Origin: DASRYH01 sp035687245
Lineage (GTDB): Bacteria; Actinomycetota; Coriobacteriia; Anaerosomatales; PHET01
NCBI GenBank assembly: GCA_035687245.1
Contig: DASRYH010000019.1
Coordinates: 14,621 to 78,620, forward strand
DNA length: 64,000 bases
Direction: 5' to 3'
Shown here: in pieces, positions 34,156 through 44,140 of the stretch
How positions within the stretch are numbered: the first letter of the stretch is position 1
Layout: each line of letters opens with the position of its first letter
Notes under the pieces: generated by a model
The model's database searches: none
The model's input: the letters and a program-made list of their open reading frames with translations, nothing else
Told to the model about the DNA's origin: nothing
Program-made: the position numbers and the translations under genes

Positions 34156-37100
34156 GTGTCCTTCGTGCACCTGCACACCCACACTGAGTACTCCACTCTC
34201 GACGGCGCAGCGCGCGTCAAGAAGCTCGTTGAGCGCGCCCGCGACTTCGAGATGGAGTCTTTGGCCATCACCGACCACGGCTACATGTACGGTGCCGTGG
34301 ACTTCTACAAGTCGGCGCTCAAGGTAGGCATCAAGCCCATCATCGGCTGCGAGTGCTACTTCACGCCCGATGAACGCGGGCGGCGCGAGGGCAAGCCCAA
34401 CCTCTACCATCTGCTGCTTCTGGCCAAGAACAACGAGGGCTATCGCAACCTGATGGCGATGGTCTCCGACGCGGCCGTCAAAGGCTTCTACTACAAGCCG
34501 CAGATCGACCTCGAGCTGCTGAAGCGGTACTCCGAAGGCGTCGTCGCCACCTCTGCGTGTATGAGCGGCATCCTCTCGAAGTCGATCGAGCGGGGAGAGC
34601 CTGAAGAGGCCCGCCGATGGGCCGAAGAGTACGCGCGCATCTTCGCGCCGGGTGATTTCTACGTCGAGATCCAGGAGCAGGGCATCGTCGCCGACAACGG
34701 CGTGAGCCAGACCCAGCTCAATCGCGCCCTCGCCGATCTCGCGGGCGATCTCGGGCTGCCGCTCGTGGCCACCAACGACATCCACTACCTCACGCGCGAG
34801 GACGCCAAGACCCAGGACCTGCTCCTGTGCATCGGCACCGGCTCGACGATCGACCAGCCGGGCCGCATGAAGTTCTCCTGTGACGAGTTCTACATGAAGT
34901 CCGCCGAAGAGATGGCAGCGATGCTGCCGGAGTATCCCGAGGCGCTCGCCAACACGCTCGAGATCGCGGAGAAGTGCAACGTCTCGATGGAGTTCGGCAA
35001 GATCATCCTGCCGAAGTTCGAGGTTCCTGAGGACACGACCGAAGAGGGCTACCTGCGAAGCCAGTGCATGGAAGGGCTGAAGGTGCGCTACGGCGACCCG
35101 ATCCCGGAAGAAGTGCTGCACCGGCTCGACACCGAGCTCGAAGTCGTGGTGCCCAAGGGTATCGCCGCCTACTTCCTCATCGTTCAGGACTTCACGACGT
35201 GGGCGAAGGCGAACGGCATCGGCGTCGGCCCCGGCCGAGGAAGCGCCGCCGGCTCGATCATCGCTTACGCGCTCGGCATCACCGATCTCGACCCGATCGA
35301 GAACGGCCTGCTCTTCGAACGCTTCCTGAACCCAGAGCGTACGGAGATGCCCGATATCGACATGGACTTCGATGACGAGCGCCGCGGCGACGTCATCGAC
35401 TACGTGCGCGAGAAGTATGGCAACGACAAAGTCGCCCAGATCATCACCTTCTCGACGATGAAAGCCCGCGCGGCCGTGCGCGACGCCGGGCGCGTGCTGG
35501 GATACCCCTACGGCGTGCCCGACAAGATCAGCAAGATGATCTTGGACGATCTGGGCGCCACGATCGACAGCTCGCTGGCTGCCAGCACCGAGTTCAAGGC
35601 TGACTACGACGGCAACCCCGACACCAAGCGCATCGTCGATGCCGCGCGCTCGCTCGAAGGCATCGTGCGCGGCGAGGGTGTGCACGCCGCCGGCGTCGTC
35701 ATCTGCCGCGATCCGCTGCACTACTACGTGCCGGTCAAGTACGACACCAAGGGTGGCGCAGTCATCACCCAGTACGACGGTCCTACCGTCGCCGACCTGG
35801 GTCTGCTCAAGATGGACTTCTTGGGCCTGCGCACCCTGACCGTCATCGCCAAGGCGATCGACAACATCGAGACCAACCACGGAATTCGGATCGATCCCGC
35901 CGACATTCCCCTCGATGACCCGAAGGTTTTCGAGCTGTTCCAGCGCGCTGACACCGTGGGTGTCTTCCAGGTCGAGTCGCCTGGCATGCGCCAGCTGCTC
36001 AAAGACCTCGTGCCCACCACCTTCGCCGACATCGTCGCCGTGCTCGCACTCTACCGGCCCGGCCCGCTCGGCTCGGGCATGGTCAAGGACTTCGTGGAAC
36101 GCAAGCACGGCCGCCGCAAGATCACCTACTACGACGACCGCCTGGAAGACATCCTGCGCGAAACCTACGGCGCGATCGTCTATCAGGAACAGGTCATGCG
36201 TATCTCGATGGCCATGTCGGGCTTCTCTGCTGCCAAGGCCGACAAGCTTCGCAAGGCGATGGGCAAGAAGCAGGTCGACGTGCTCACGCCTATGCGTGAG
36301 GCGTGGGTCGAAGGCGCTCGCGAGAACGACTTCGACGCCAAGATGGCCTCCGATATGTGGGAAGACATCCTCAAGTTCGCCGAATACGCGTTCAACAAGA
36401 GCCATTCGGCGGCTTACGGGCTGCTCACCATGCAGACGGCATACCTGAAGGCTCACTACCCGCTCGAGTTCATGGCGGCGGTGCTCACGAGCTGGACCGG
36501 AAAGACCGACAAGATCGTCCACTATGTCGCTGAGTGCAACCGCGCAGGTAAGACGGTGCTGCCGCCGGACGTGAACTCGTCGGGGCGCGACTTCACCGCG
36601 GTTCAGGGCGAGGGCATCCGGTTCGGGCTCGCGGGCATCCGAGGAGTGGGCGAAGGCGTGGTCGACGGCATCGCCGCCACGCGGGCCGAAGGCGGCCACT
36701 TCACCTCCCTGCAGGACTTCTGCGACCGCGTCGACCTTCGACAGACCAACAAGAAGACGATCGAGTCGCTCATCAAGGCGGGCGCCTTCGACTCCACCGG
36801 CTACACGCGCAAGCATCTGATGTCGATGATGGACGCAGCGGTCGACGCCGCATCCAAGCGCCAGAAGGACCGCGACAGCGGCCAGGTCTCGATGTTTGAC
36901 ATGTTTGCTGCCGAAGACCACGGCTTCTCTGAAGAGATCCCCGCGCCCAACGGCGATGAGTGGGACAAGAAGATGAAGCTCGCCTTCGAGAAGGAGATGC
37001 TGGGCATCTATGTCTCGGACCACCCGCTGCGCGACATCGAAGACGTGGTCCGCGCGCATTCGGACGGATCGTTGGGCGAGGAGCTGGCGGCTGGCACGAC

Positions 37101-37593
37101 CTGCTGGTTTGCCGGCATGCTGTCCTCGGTCGCGCTCAAGCCGACCAAGAAGGGCCCGATGATGGCGATCGCCACCCTCGAGGACCTCGACGGTTCGATT
37201 GAGGCCGTGCTCTTCCCCGCGATGCTGGAGAAGTACCGCGAACTGATCGTTGAGGATGCGGTGTTGCGCCTCAAGGGCAAGATCGAAGAGGACGACCGGG
37301 GCCGTAAGCTCATCGTTCTCGACATCGAACCCTTCGATGGCGCCGAGTTCGCCGCACCCCCCAAACGCGTCGTGATTCGAGCCGACGGCAACGCTCTAGT
37401 GAACGGTCGCGCCGCAGCGCTCAAGAAGACACTCACGCACTTCCCGGGCCGCGACATCGTTGAGTTGCACGTGTGGGACGCCGCTCAGGAGCGCACGATC
37501 GTGGCCACGATGCCCGAGCGCGTGAACGCCGAGGCCAACGGCTTGTATGCAGAGCTCATGGAGATGTTCGGCGCCGAGGCCGTTGAGGCCTGA
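34156..37593 (+). CDS. dnaE: DNA polymerase III alpha subunit
   Basis: 1145 residues, normal DnaE1 length. The N-terminal PHP domain (about 1-215) keeps its metal-binding residues (HLHTHTEYS at the start, NDIHYLTRED), so it may retain proofreading. The polymerase Asp triad is visible: Asp400 and Asp402 in PDIDMDFD, and Asp554 in LKMDFLG. A helix-hairpin-helix and an OB fold (about 975-1070) follow. The start is GTG 34156. This is the replicative polymerase of the cell; its presence marks this half of the window as core chromosome. The 996-codon open frame on the other strand is only a shadow. Confidence 0.97.
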   Translation: MSFVHLHTHTEYSTLDGAARVKKLVERARDFEMESLAITDHGYMYGAVDFYKSALKVGIKPIIGCECYFTPDERGRREGKPNLYHLLLLAKNNEGYRNLMAMVSDAAVKGFYYKPQIDLELLKRYSEGVVATSACMSGILSKSIERGEPEEARRWAEEYARIFAPGDFYVEIQEQGIVADNGVSQTQLNRALADLAGDLGLPLVATNDIHYLTREDAKTQDLLLCIGTGSTIDQPGRMKFSCDEFYMKSAEEMAAMLPEYPEALANTLEIAEKCNVSMEFGKIILPKFEVPEDTTEEGYLRSQCMEGLKVRYGDPIPEEVLHRLDTELEVVVPKGIAAYFLIVQDFTTWAKANGIGVGPGRGSAAGSIIAYALGITDLDPIENGLLFERFLNPERTEMPDIDMDFDDERRGDVIDYVREKYGNDKVAQIITFSTMKARAAVRDAGRVLGYPYGVPDKISKMILDDLGATIDSSLAASTEFKADYDGNPDTKRIVDAARSLEGIVRGEGVHAAGVVICRDPLHYYVPVKYDTKGGAVITQYDGPTVADLGLLKMDFLGLRTLTVIAKAIDNIETNHGIRIDPADIPLDDPKVFELFQRADTVGVFQVESPGMRQLLKDLVPTTFADIVAVLALYRPGPLGSGMVKDFVERKHGRRKITYYDDRLEDILRETYGAIVYQEQVMRISMAMSGFSAAKADKLRKAMGKKQVDVLTPMREAWVEGARENDFDAKMASDMWEDILKFAEYAFNKSHSAAYGLLTMQTAYLKAHYPLEFMAAVLTSWTGKTDKIVHYVAECNRAGKTVLPPDVNSSGRDFTAVQGEGIRFGLAGIRGVGEGVVDGIAATRAEGGHFTSLQDFCDRVDLRQTNKKTIESLIKAGAFDSTGYTRKHLMSMMDAAVDAASKRQKDRDSGQVSMFDMFAAEDHGFSEEIPAPNGDEWDKKMKLAFEKEMLGIYVSDHPLRDIEDVVRAHSDGSLGEELAAGTTCWFAGMLSSVALKPTKKGPMMAIATLEDLDGSIEAVLFPAMLEKYRELIVEDAVLRLKGKIEEDDRGRKLIVLDIEPFDGAEFAAPPKRVVIRADGNALVNGRAAALKKTLTHFPGRDIVELHVWDAAQERTIVATMPERVNAEANGLYAELMEMFGAEAVEA

Positions 37594-37648
37594 CCCGCGC
37601 TAGAGTAGGGACCCGGGGGCGGCAGCTTCGTGCGCTTCCCGGATCTGA

Positions 37649-37678
37649 TTGCGCTCTATCACTCTACTGTGCTAAAGT
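37649..37678 (+). promoter_or_regulatory. Possible sigma70-type promoter of the his operon
   Basis: TTGCGC, an 18-base spacer and TAAAGT lie 54 bases before hisZ in the 138-base dnaE-hisZ gap. Matches to consensus are partial (TTG of the -35, four of six in the -10). The position supports a transcript starting here. Confidence 0.35.
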
Positions 37679-37731
37679 GACGCCGCTGCAACGATGCCTG
37701 ACGAATCTGACACGAGGAAAGGCCTTGGTTC

Positions 37732-38988
37732 ATGCGTCCAGTCACACCACGCGGATTCAGAGACGTGCTTCCAGCCGAAGCTGCCGAGCGAGAGGTTCTG
37801 ACCCTGCGCCTCTCCGACGCCTTCGCGGCGTGGGGCTACGAGCGCATTGAGACCCCCGTCGTCGAGCGCCTCGACGCGCTTGAGGCGGCCGCAGGACCGC
37901 TTGAGGGTACCGCGTTTCGGCTGGTAGACCTCGATGGCCACCTGCTCGCACTGCGTCCCGACCTCACGGTGCCGATCGCGCGTCTCGTCTCGTCGCGTCT
38001 TGCAGACGTGGCCGGTCCCGTGCGCTTCCGCTACGCCGGTGAAGCGTTTCGGGAGCACGAGTCGCTACGCGGTCAGGCGCGCCAGTTCACACAGGTTGGA
38101 GTCGAGCTCGTTGGCGCCTGTGGCCCCGAGGCCGATGCCGAAGTGATCGCCGTGCTCGCTGACGCGCTCAGGACCGTCGGCTTCGAGCGCTTCACCGTCG
38201 CTGTAGGTTCGGTCGAGGTCTTTAACGCTGTGGTGGCGGCTGCGGGCATGCCCGAGAGCTGGGGTGCAGACGTGTTGGCCGCTGCGCACGAGCGCAACTT
38301 CGTGGAGCTGCAGCGCCTGGCCGACCTGCCGGGAGTTGCCGAAACGGCCGCGCGTGCCTTGCGCGAAGTGCCGCGCATCCGTGGAGGCCGAGAGGCCATC
38401 GCGCGCTGTAGCGACGTGGCTTCGGCGTGTGGCTGCGACGCTACGCTGGGCGCGCTCGATGAGACGTTCGCCCTGCTAGAGGCCGCAGGTGTGCACGAGA
38501 GCGTAATGGTCGACTTCTCCGTGATGCGCTCGTTCGACTACTACACCGGCATCGTCATCGAGGCGTACGCGCCCGGGCTCGGACTGCCCATCGGTGGCGG
38601 TGGCCGCTACGACGGAGTGCTCGAGGCCTTCGGCGCGCCGCGCCCTGCCGCCGGATTCGCGCTCGGACTCGAGCGGCTCTCCATTGGCCTGCTGGAGCAG
38701 GGCGTCGACGTACCGGTGCGCAGGCTCGATGCAGTGCTTGGTGGCCCGGCTGCCGAAGCGCTTTCCGCCGCCGCCCGCCTGCGGGAGGCCGGCTGGCGCG
38801 TGGCGATATCGTCGCGTGCCGGTCGCGAGCTGGTCGCCGAAGCGGACGAGCGTGGGGCAATCGAAGCACTTTTCGCTCGTGACGGGCGCGTAGTGCGCCT
38901 CGACCGCTCGGGTGAGCCAGCGCTGCCACTTGAAGATCCGGCGCCGTACCCGCCCTCTACGTCGTGGGCCGAAGGGAGCGAGCGATGA
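37732..38988 (+). CDS. hisZ: ATP phosphoribosyltransferase regulatory subunit
   Basis: 418 residues, a paralogue of histidyl-tRNA synthetase without aminoacylation activity. TPRGFRDVLP, LRPDLTVPIARL, RFRYAGEAFR and GGGGRYDGVLEAFG are HisRS-like core motifs; no full anticodon-binding domain is evident. HisZ forms a hetero-octamer with short HisG and confers histidine feedback. It opens the his operon and overlaps hisG by ATGA, fitting strict subunit balance. Confidence 0.93.
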   Translation: MRPVTPRGFRDVLPAEAAEREVLTLRLSDAFAAWGYERIETPVVERLDALEAAAGPLEGTAFRLVDLDGHLLALRPDLTVPIARLVSSRLADVAGPVRFRYAGEAFREHESLRGQARQFTQVGVELVGACGPEADAEVIAVLADALRTVGFERFTVAVGSVEVFNAVVAAAGMPESWGADVLAAAHERNFVELQRLADLPGVAETAARALREVPRIRGGREAIARCSDVASACGCDATLGALDETFALLEAAGVHESVMVDFSVMRSFDYYTGIVIEAYAPGLGLPIGGGGRYDGVLEAFGAPRPAAGFALGLERLSIGLLEQGVDVPVRRLDAVLGGPAAEALSAAARLREAGWRVAISSRAGRELVAEADERGAIEALFARDGRVVRLDRSGEPALPLEDPAPYPPSTSWAEGSER

Positions 38989-39650
38989 TTGCCACCTCCC
39001 GAGGAGCAGCCGATCGACGTCTGCGCATCGCCGTGCCGAAGGGCGCGCTGCTCGAAGGCAGCGTGCGGCTGCTTGAGGGCGCCGGACTCGACACAGGCGC
39101 GCTTGCAAACCCGGGCCGCCAGCTCATCATCACGACCGACGAGGTCGAATACGTCATCGCCAAGCCCACCGACGTGCCCATCTACGTCGCGTACGGCGGT
39201 GCGGACTGCGGCGTGGCGGGCAAGGACGTGCTCGTCGAGGCCGCGCTCGAGGTCGTAGAGCTCGTGGACCTCCACTTCGGCGGATGCCGCTTCGTGGTGG
39301 CCGGCCTAGAGGACGCTGGCGACATGGACGAGCGTTACGGGCACCTGGGCGTGCTGCGCGTTGCCACCAAGTACCCCAACATCGCGCAGGCGCACTTCGA
39401 TGCGCGCGGCATTCAGGTCGAGCTCGTCAAGCTCAACGGGAACATAGAGCTGGCGCCGCTCATCGGCATCGCCGACGTCGTCGTCGACATCACGGCGACG
39501 GGTACGACGCTGAAGCAGAACCGCTTGAAGATTATTGAAGACGTGCTGCCCTCCACCGCCCGTTTCGTGGGCAATCCGGTTGCAGTGCGCACCGATCCGC
39601 GTGTCACAGCGCTCGCCGACGCCTTGTCGGAGCTGTCAGTAGAATCGTAA
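38985..39650 (+). CDS. hisG: ATP phosphoribosyltransferase, short form
   Basis: 221 residues, the short class lacking the C-terminal regulatory domain, which fits the adjacent hisZ. RIAVPKGALLEGSV, YVAYGGADCGVAGKDVL and DVVVDITATGTTLKQN (PRPP-binding region) are the HisG signatures. It catalyses the first step of histidine synthesis, ATP plus PRPP to phosphoribosyl-ATP. ATG 38985 overlaps the hisZ TGA; GGGAG upstream. Confidence 0.95.
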   Translation: MIATSRGAADRRLRIAVPKGALLEGSVRLLEGAGLDTGALANPGRQLIITTDEVEYVIAKPTDVPIYVAYGGADCGVAGKDVLVEAALEVVELVDLHFGGCRFVVAGLEDAGDMDERYGHLGVLRVATKYPNIAQAHFDARGIQVELVKLNGNIELAPLIGIADVVVDITATGTTLKQNRLKIIEDVLPSTARFVGNPVAVRTDPRVTALADALSELSVES

Positions 39651-39732
39651 GCAGGCAGTGGGTCGATTGCGGCCCGCCGAACGTGTCTGGCCCGAGGTGG
39701 CCAGCCGAAGATAGAAAGCAGGCATCGAAGAG

Positions 39733-41058
39733 ATGATGCGACGAATCGTTCTCGAGCCCGGCCAGCGCCTCACAGAGGCCGACCTCGCACGCAGTGGCGG
39801 TATCGACGCCGAGATCCTTGGGGTTGCCGGCCGGATCGTCGATGACGTGCGAACGCGTGGCGACGTTGCCGTGCGCGAGCTCACCGCCCAGTTCGACAAG
39901 GTGGAGCTTGCGGCCTTTCGCGTGACCGATGAGGAGATCGAGGCCGCCGTCGAGCAGTGCGACGAGATCTTCCTTGAAGCAATCGCCTCGGCCGCCGCAG
40001 CCATCGAGGACTTTCACCGGCGCCAGCTCCCGCAGAGCTGGTTCACCGCGCAGGAGGGCGGCGTATTCCTCGGCCAGAAGGTCACTCCCATTGCGCGCGT
40101 GGGCATCTACGTGCCCGGCGGGCGTGCGAGGTACCCCTCCAGCGTGCTGATGAACGCAATCCCGGCGATCGTGGCCGGCGTGGAGGAGATCGCGATGGTC
40201 GTGCCGCCCGCGGCCGACGGCACGGTGAACCCCTACACGCTCGCCGCGGCTGTCGAAGCCGGTGTCACAGAGATATACAAGGTGGGTGGCGCCCAGGCGG
40301 TGGCTGCACTTGCGTACGGTACCGAGTCCATCCCGCGCGTCGACAAGATCGTGGGCCCGGGCAACGCCTATGTGACCGCAGCCAAGAAGCTCGTCATGGG
40401 TGACGTGGGCATCGACATGCTCGCCGGTCCCTCTGAGGTGCTCGTACTCGCCGACGAGACCGCGATCCCGCAGTTCGTCGCCATCGACCTCATGGCTCAG
40501 GCCGAACACGACCCGCGCGCGGCCACCTACCTCGTCACCACCGATCCCGAGCTGCCGGATCTGGTCGAGGACGCTCTGCGCATGCTGATCGCCGAATCGC
40601 CGCGCGGCGAGATCACGGAGCGCTCGCTCGTGGACAACGGTGTCATCGTGGTGTGCCCCGATATCGTTGCGGCGATCGACACCGCCGACCTGGTCGCGCC
40701 CGAGCACCTCGAAGTGCAGATGGCAGAGCCCTTCGAGCTTCTGGGTTCGATCCGCAACGCCGGTGCGATCTTCCTCGGCCCGTGGACGCCGGAGAGCGTG
40801 GGAGACTACGTCGCTGGCCCGAACCACGTGCTTCCCACCGGTGGCACCGCTCGCTTCTCGAGCCCGCTGTCGGTCGATGACTTCGTGAAGAAGTCCAGCG
40901 TGATCAGCTACAGCTTCGAGGCGCTCGAGATCGATGGCCCGACCGTGCTCGAGATCGCTGGCGCCGAAGGCCTATGGGCCCACGGCCGTGCCGTCTCGCT
41001 TCGCCTCGACGCGATTGAGGATGCGCGCGTCGACGCCGAGCTCGAGGAGGGCGAGTAG
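39733..41058 (+). CDS. hisD: Histidinol dehydrogenase
   Basis: 441 residues. GIYVPGGRARYPSSVLMNAIPA, GPGNAYVTAAKK, DMLAGPSEVLVLAD, the Zn/catalytic AEHDP and GPNHVLPTGG are HisD signatures. It oxidises L-histidinol to histidine in two NAD-dependent steps. The start is at the first of two tandem ATGs (39733), with GAAGAG before it. An 82-base gap after hisG is the largest before hisI, but nothing suggests a terminator there. Confidence 0.96.
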   Translation: MMRRIVLEPGQRLTEADLARSGGIDAEILGVAGRIVDDVRTRGDVAVRELTAQFDKVELAAFRVTDEEIEAAVEQCDEIFLEAIASAAAAIEDFHRRQLPQSWFTAQEGGVFLGQKVTPIARVGIYVPGGRARYPSSVLMNAIPAIVAGVEEIAMVVPPAADGTVNPYTLAAAVEAGVTEIYKVGGAQAVAALAYGTESIPRVDKIVGPGNAYVTAAKKLVMGDVGIDMLAGPSEVLVLADETAIPQFVAIDLMAQAEHDPRAATYLVTTDPELPDLVEDALRMLIAESPRGEITERSLVDNGVIVVCPDIVAAIDTADLVAPEHLEVQMAEPFELLGSIRNAGAIFLGPWTPESVGDYVAGPNHVLPTGGTARFSSPLSVDDFVKKSSVISYSFEALEIDGPTVLEIAGAEGLWAHGRAVSLRLDAIEDARVDAELEEGE

Positions 41059-41062
41059 CGCG

Positions 41063-42190
41063 ATGAAAGACGTCCGAGACTCGCGCGCGGAGCTGGAAGG
41101 CCTCGTACCCTACGACGCCAAAGAGGTCCGCGCAGAAGTAGTGCTTGCAAGCAACGAGAACCCGGAGAACCTGCCCGGTGAAATCCTCTCGAGGCTCGCG
41201 GAGCGTCTCGCGGAGTTCAAGTTCAACCGCTATCCGGACCCGACGGCGACCGACCTTCGCAAGCTCATCGCCGATGCCAACGGACTTGATATCGAGAACG
41301 TGCTGGTGGGCAACGGTGGCGACGAGCTCATCTTCGACCTGCTTCTCGCGTGGGGTGGTCCGGGTCGCAAGATCCTCGACACGCCGCCGACGTTTTCGAT
41401 GTATGCGATCGACGCGGAGGTCACGGGGACCGAGATACTCCGTGTGCCTCGCCTCGAAGGCTTCGTGATCGACGAGGAGGCCGTGCTCGCGCGGGTCGCC
41501 GAAGGCGACATCGACATCGTCATCATCGCGAACCCGAACAACCCCACGGGTGGGCTGGCCAACGAGTCGTTCCTGATCGATCTGCTTGAGGCGACCGACG
41601 CGATCATCATGGTCGACGAGGCCTACTTCGAGTTCAGCCGCCACACGATGCGCCCGCACATGGCACGCCACAAGAACCTCGTGCTGCTGCGCACCTTCTC
41701 CAAGGCCTTCTCGCTCGCGGGCCTGCGCGTGGGCTACGTGCTCGGTCATGAAGACGTCATTCGTGAGCTGATGAAGGTTCGCCAGCCCTACTCGGTTGAC
41801 TCGTTCTCGCAGATGGTGGCGAGCACCGTCTACCGCGACCGCATGGTATTCGAGCAGCAGATCTCCGACATCATCCGCGGTCGTGACCAGATCACACACG
41901 GCCTCAGGCTGATGCACGACATCGAGGTATTCGAGAGCGAGGCCAACTTCGTACTGTTCCGCGTCGACCACGCCTCGGCGGTCTGGCGCGACTTGCTGCA
42001 CGGGCATTCGGTGCTGATCCGCGACTTCTCGCGCAGCCGCGGGCTCGAGAACTGCCTGCGAGTCACGGTGGGGACTCCTGAGGAGAACCGCCGCTTCCTC
42101 GAAGCACTCGAGGAGATACTCGCGTCGCGGCGTGCAGCCTCGCACTTCGGCGAGACCGCAACCGCACAGCGTCACGACGACAAGGCCTGA
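41063..42190 (+). CDS. hisC: Histidinol-phosphate aminotransferase
   Basis: 375 residues, fold-type I PLP enzyme. ASNENPENLP, NGGDELIF, NPNNPTGG and RTFSKAFSLAGLRVG (Lys214 binds PLP) are present. It converts imidazole-acetol phosphate to histidinol phosphate. The start is ATG 41063, 4 bases after the hisD stop with GGAGGG upstream; the longer frame lies within hisD. Confidence 0.95.
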   Translation: MKDVRDSRAELEGLVPYDAKEVRAEVVLASNENPENLPGEILSRLAERLAEFKFNRYPDPTATDLRKLIADANGLDIENVLVGNGGDELIFDLLLAWGGPGRKILDTPPTFSMYAIDAEVTGTEILRVPRLEGFVIDEEAVLARVAEGDIDIVIIANPNNPTGGLANESFLIDLLEATDAIIMVDEAYFEFSRHTMRPHMARHKNLVLLRTFSKAFSLAGLRVGYVLGHEDVIRELMKVRQPYSVDSFSQMVASTVYRDRMVFEQQISDIIRGRDQITHGLRLMHDIEVFESEANFVLFRVDHASAVWRDLLHGHSVLIRDFSRSRGLENCLRVTVGTPEENRRFLEALEEILASRRAASHFGETATAQRHDDKA

Positions 42191-42201
42191 AGGGGAGTCA
42201 C

Positions 42202-42789
42202 ATGAGCAGAAGCGCCACGCTCGCCCGCACGACCGGCGAGACCGACATCACCATCGCGCTTGACCTGGACGGCTCGGGGCGTACCGAGATCGACACGGGC
42301 GTGCCCTTCTTCGACCACATGCTCGACGCCTTCGGCAGGCACGGGCTGTTCGATTTGAAGGTCGAGGCGGCAGGGGACCTGGCGGTCGATGCGCACCACA
42401 CCGTCGAAGACGTCGGCATCGTGCTCGGGCAGTGCATCGCGCAGGCGTTGGGGGACAAGAGCGGCATCCGCCGCTTTGGCGACGCGGCGATTCCCATGGA
42501 TGAGTCGCTGGTGCTCTCAGCCGTCGACATCTCGGGGCGCGGGCAGCTGCACTACGCCGTCGAGCTGCCGATTGAGATCATCGGGACGTTCGACACCACG
42601 CTTGCCAAGGAGTTCCTGATCGCGCTGGCCACCAACGCAGGCCTGACGCTGCACGTGCGCTCGCTCGCCGGCGACAACAGCCACCACATCATCGAGGCGG
42701 CTTTCAAGGCTGCGGCCCGCGCGCTTCGGCAGGCCGTTGAGATCGATCCGCGCGTCGAGGGCATCCCCAGCACGAAGGGCTCTCTGTGA
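42202..42789 (+). CDS. hisB: Imidazoleglycerol-phosphate dehydratase
   Basis: 195 residues, dehydratase only, without the N-terminal histidinol-phosphatase domain found in enteric HisB. The duplicated half-domain metal motifs DAHHTVEDVGI and NSHHIIEAAFKA are both present, with FFDHMLDAFGRHG. ATG 42202 follows GGGGAG. Overlaps hisH by GTGA. Confidence 0.96.
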   Translation: MSRSATLARTTGETDITIALDLDGSGRTEIDTGVPFFDHMLDAFGRHGLFDLKVEAAGDLAVDAHHTVEDVGIVLGQCIAQALGDKSGIRRFGDAAIPMDESLVLSAVDISGRGQLHYAVELPIEIIGTFDTTLAKEFLIALATNAGLTLHVRSLAGDNSHHIIEAAFKAAARALRQAVEIDPRVEGIPSTKGSL

Positions 42790-43406
42790 TAGCGATCATC
42801 GACTACAAGATGGGCAACCTGCGCAGCGTGCAGAAGGGCTTCGAGCACGCAGGCGTTACCGACGTCGTCGTGACCGATGACCCGGCCGTCGTCGAGCGCG
42901 CCGACGGCATCGTGTTGCCCGGCGTGGGCGCATTTCGTGACGCCGCCAACAACCTGAAGCTCTCGGGCGTCGAAGACGTCCTGCGTCACAAGGTGGGACA
43001 CGGCACGCCGTTTCTGGGCATCTGCCTGGGGCTTCAGCTGCTTGCCGACATCGGTCTTGAGGACGGCGAGTGGGCGGGCCTCGGCCTGATCCCGGGCACG
43101 TGCGAGCGTCTGCCGGGCGGCGTGAAGATCCCGCACATCGGCTGGAACACCGTGGAGTACCCGCGTGACAGCGCCCTCTTCGACGGAATCGCCGAATCGA
43201 CCGCGTTCTACTTCGTGCACAGCTATCGCGTCGTGCCGGCCGACGATTCGGCGATCATCGGCTCGACCGAGTACGGCGTGCGCTTTGCCGCTGCGGTTCA
43301 GAGCGGCAGCGTATTCGCTGTTCAGTTCCACCCTGAGAAGTCGTCCACGAGCGGCCTGAAGCTGCTCGCGAACTTCGGTCGCATCGTCGAAGGAGCACGC
43401 GCGTGA
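42786..43406 (+). CDS. hisH: Imidazole glycerol phosphate synthase, glutaminase subunit
   Basis: 206 residues, class I glutamine amidotransferase. Nucleophile Cys80 in GICLGLQLL and the His-Glu of QFHPEKSS complete the triad. It supplies ammonia to HisF. The GTG start at 42786 and the GTGA overlap with hisA at the end make it coupled on both sides. Confidence 0.96.
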   Translation: MIAIIDYKMGNLRSVQKGFEHAGVTDVVVTDDPAVVERADGIVLPGVGAFRDAANNLKLSGVEDVLRHKVGHGTPFLGICLGLQLLADIGLEDGEWAGLGLIPGTCERLPGGVKIPHIGWNTVEYPRDSALFDGIAESTAFYFVHSYRVVPADDSAIIGSTEYGVRFAAAVQSGSVFAVQFHPEKSSTSGLKLLANFGRIVEGARA

Positions 43407-44137
43407 TCGTCTTTCCCGCTATCGACATCCTTGGCGGTCGTGCCGTGCGCCTGTCGCAGGGCGACTACGAGCGCGTCACCGTCTACAACGAGGACCCGGT
43501 CGCACAGGCGCGCGAGTTCGCCGAGGCCGGTGCCGAATGGATTCACGTCGTCGACCTCGACGGCGCGCGTGACGGAGTCCCCGGCAACATCGCCGTCGTT
43601 GAGCGCATCGCACGCGAAGTCGGGCTGCCGGTTGAGAACGGCGGTGGCATCCGCACGCTGGAGACGATGCAGCGCTTGGCCGACGCTGGCGTGACGCGCA
43701 TGGTGCTCGGTACGAAGCTCGCCACCGACCCCGCGTTCGTGCGCGAGGCAGTCTCGCGTTTCGGCGCCGACGGTGTGGTCGCAGGCATCGACGCGCGCGA
43801 CGGCATGGTGGCCGTCGAAGGCTGGCGCGAGGGCACGAGCACCCCGGCCGCGGAACTCGTGGCCGAGCTACGTGACCTGGGCATCCGGCACCTCGTCTAC
43901 ACCGACATCAGCCGCGACGGCATGCAGACCGGCGTCAACATCGAGGCCTACGACGAGATCGCCGAAACCGCCGGCTTCCCGGTCATCGCGAGCGGGGGAG
44001 TATCGACGCTCGACGACTTCCGCGAGCTCGCGGCGCTTGGCCCCGACGTCATCGAAGGCGCTATCACGGGTCGCGCGCTCTACGAAGGCGCGTTCAAGCT
44101 CAAGCACGCGATCCGCGCCGCTCGTGGGGAGTACTAG
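43403..44137 (+). CDS. hisA: ProFAR isomerase
   Basis: 244 residues, half-barrel duplicated TIM fold. Catalytic Asp8 (PAIDILGG) and the second Asp in YTDISRDG are visible, as are NGGGIRT and ASGGVST phosphate-binding loops. It isomerises ProFAR to PRFAR. In some actinobacteria HisA also serves as TrpF (PriA); here a separate trpF exists at 53714, so dual function is not required. Confidence 0.95.
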   Translation: MIVFPAIDILGGRAVRLSQGDYERVTVYNEDPVAQAREFAEAGAEWIHVVDLDGARDGVPGNIAVVERIAREVGLPVENGGGIRTLETMQRLADAGVTRMVLGTKLATDPAFVREAVSRFGADGVVAGIDARDGMVAVEGWREGTSTPAAELVAELRDLGIRHLVYTDISRDGMQTGVNIEAYDEIAETAGFPVIASGGVSTLDDFRELAALGPDVIEGAITGRALYEGAFKLKHAIRAARGEY

Positions 44138-44140
44138 CCC

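Noticed and set aside
34069..37059. 996-codon open frame on the minus strand
   Set aside because: It is antisense to dnaE, whose polymerase and PHP motifs are intact; the frame is kept open by high G+C codon bias and its protein has no recognisable motif.
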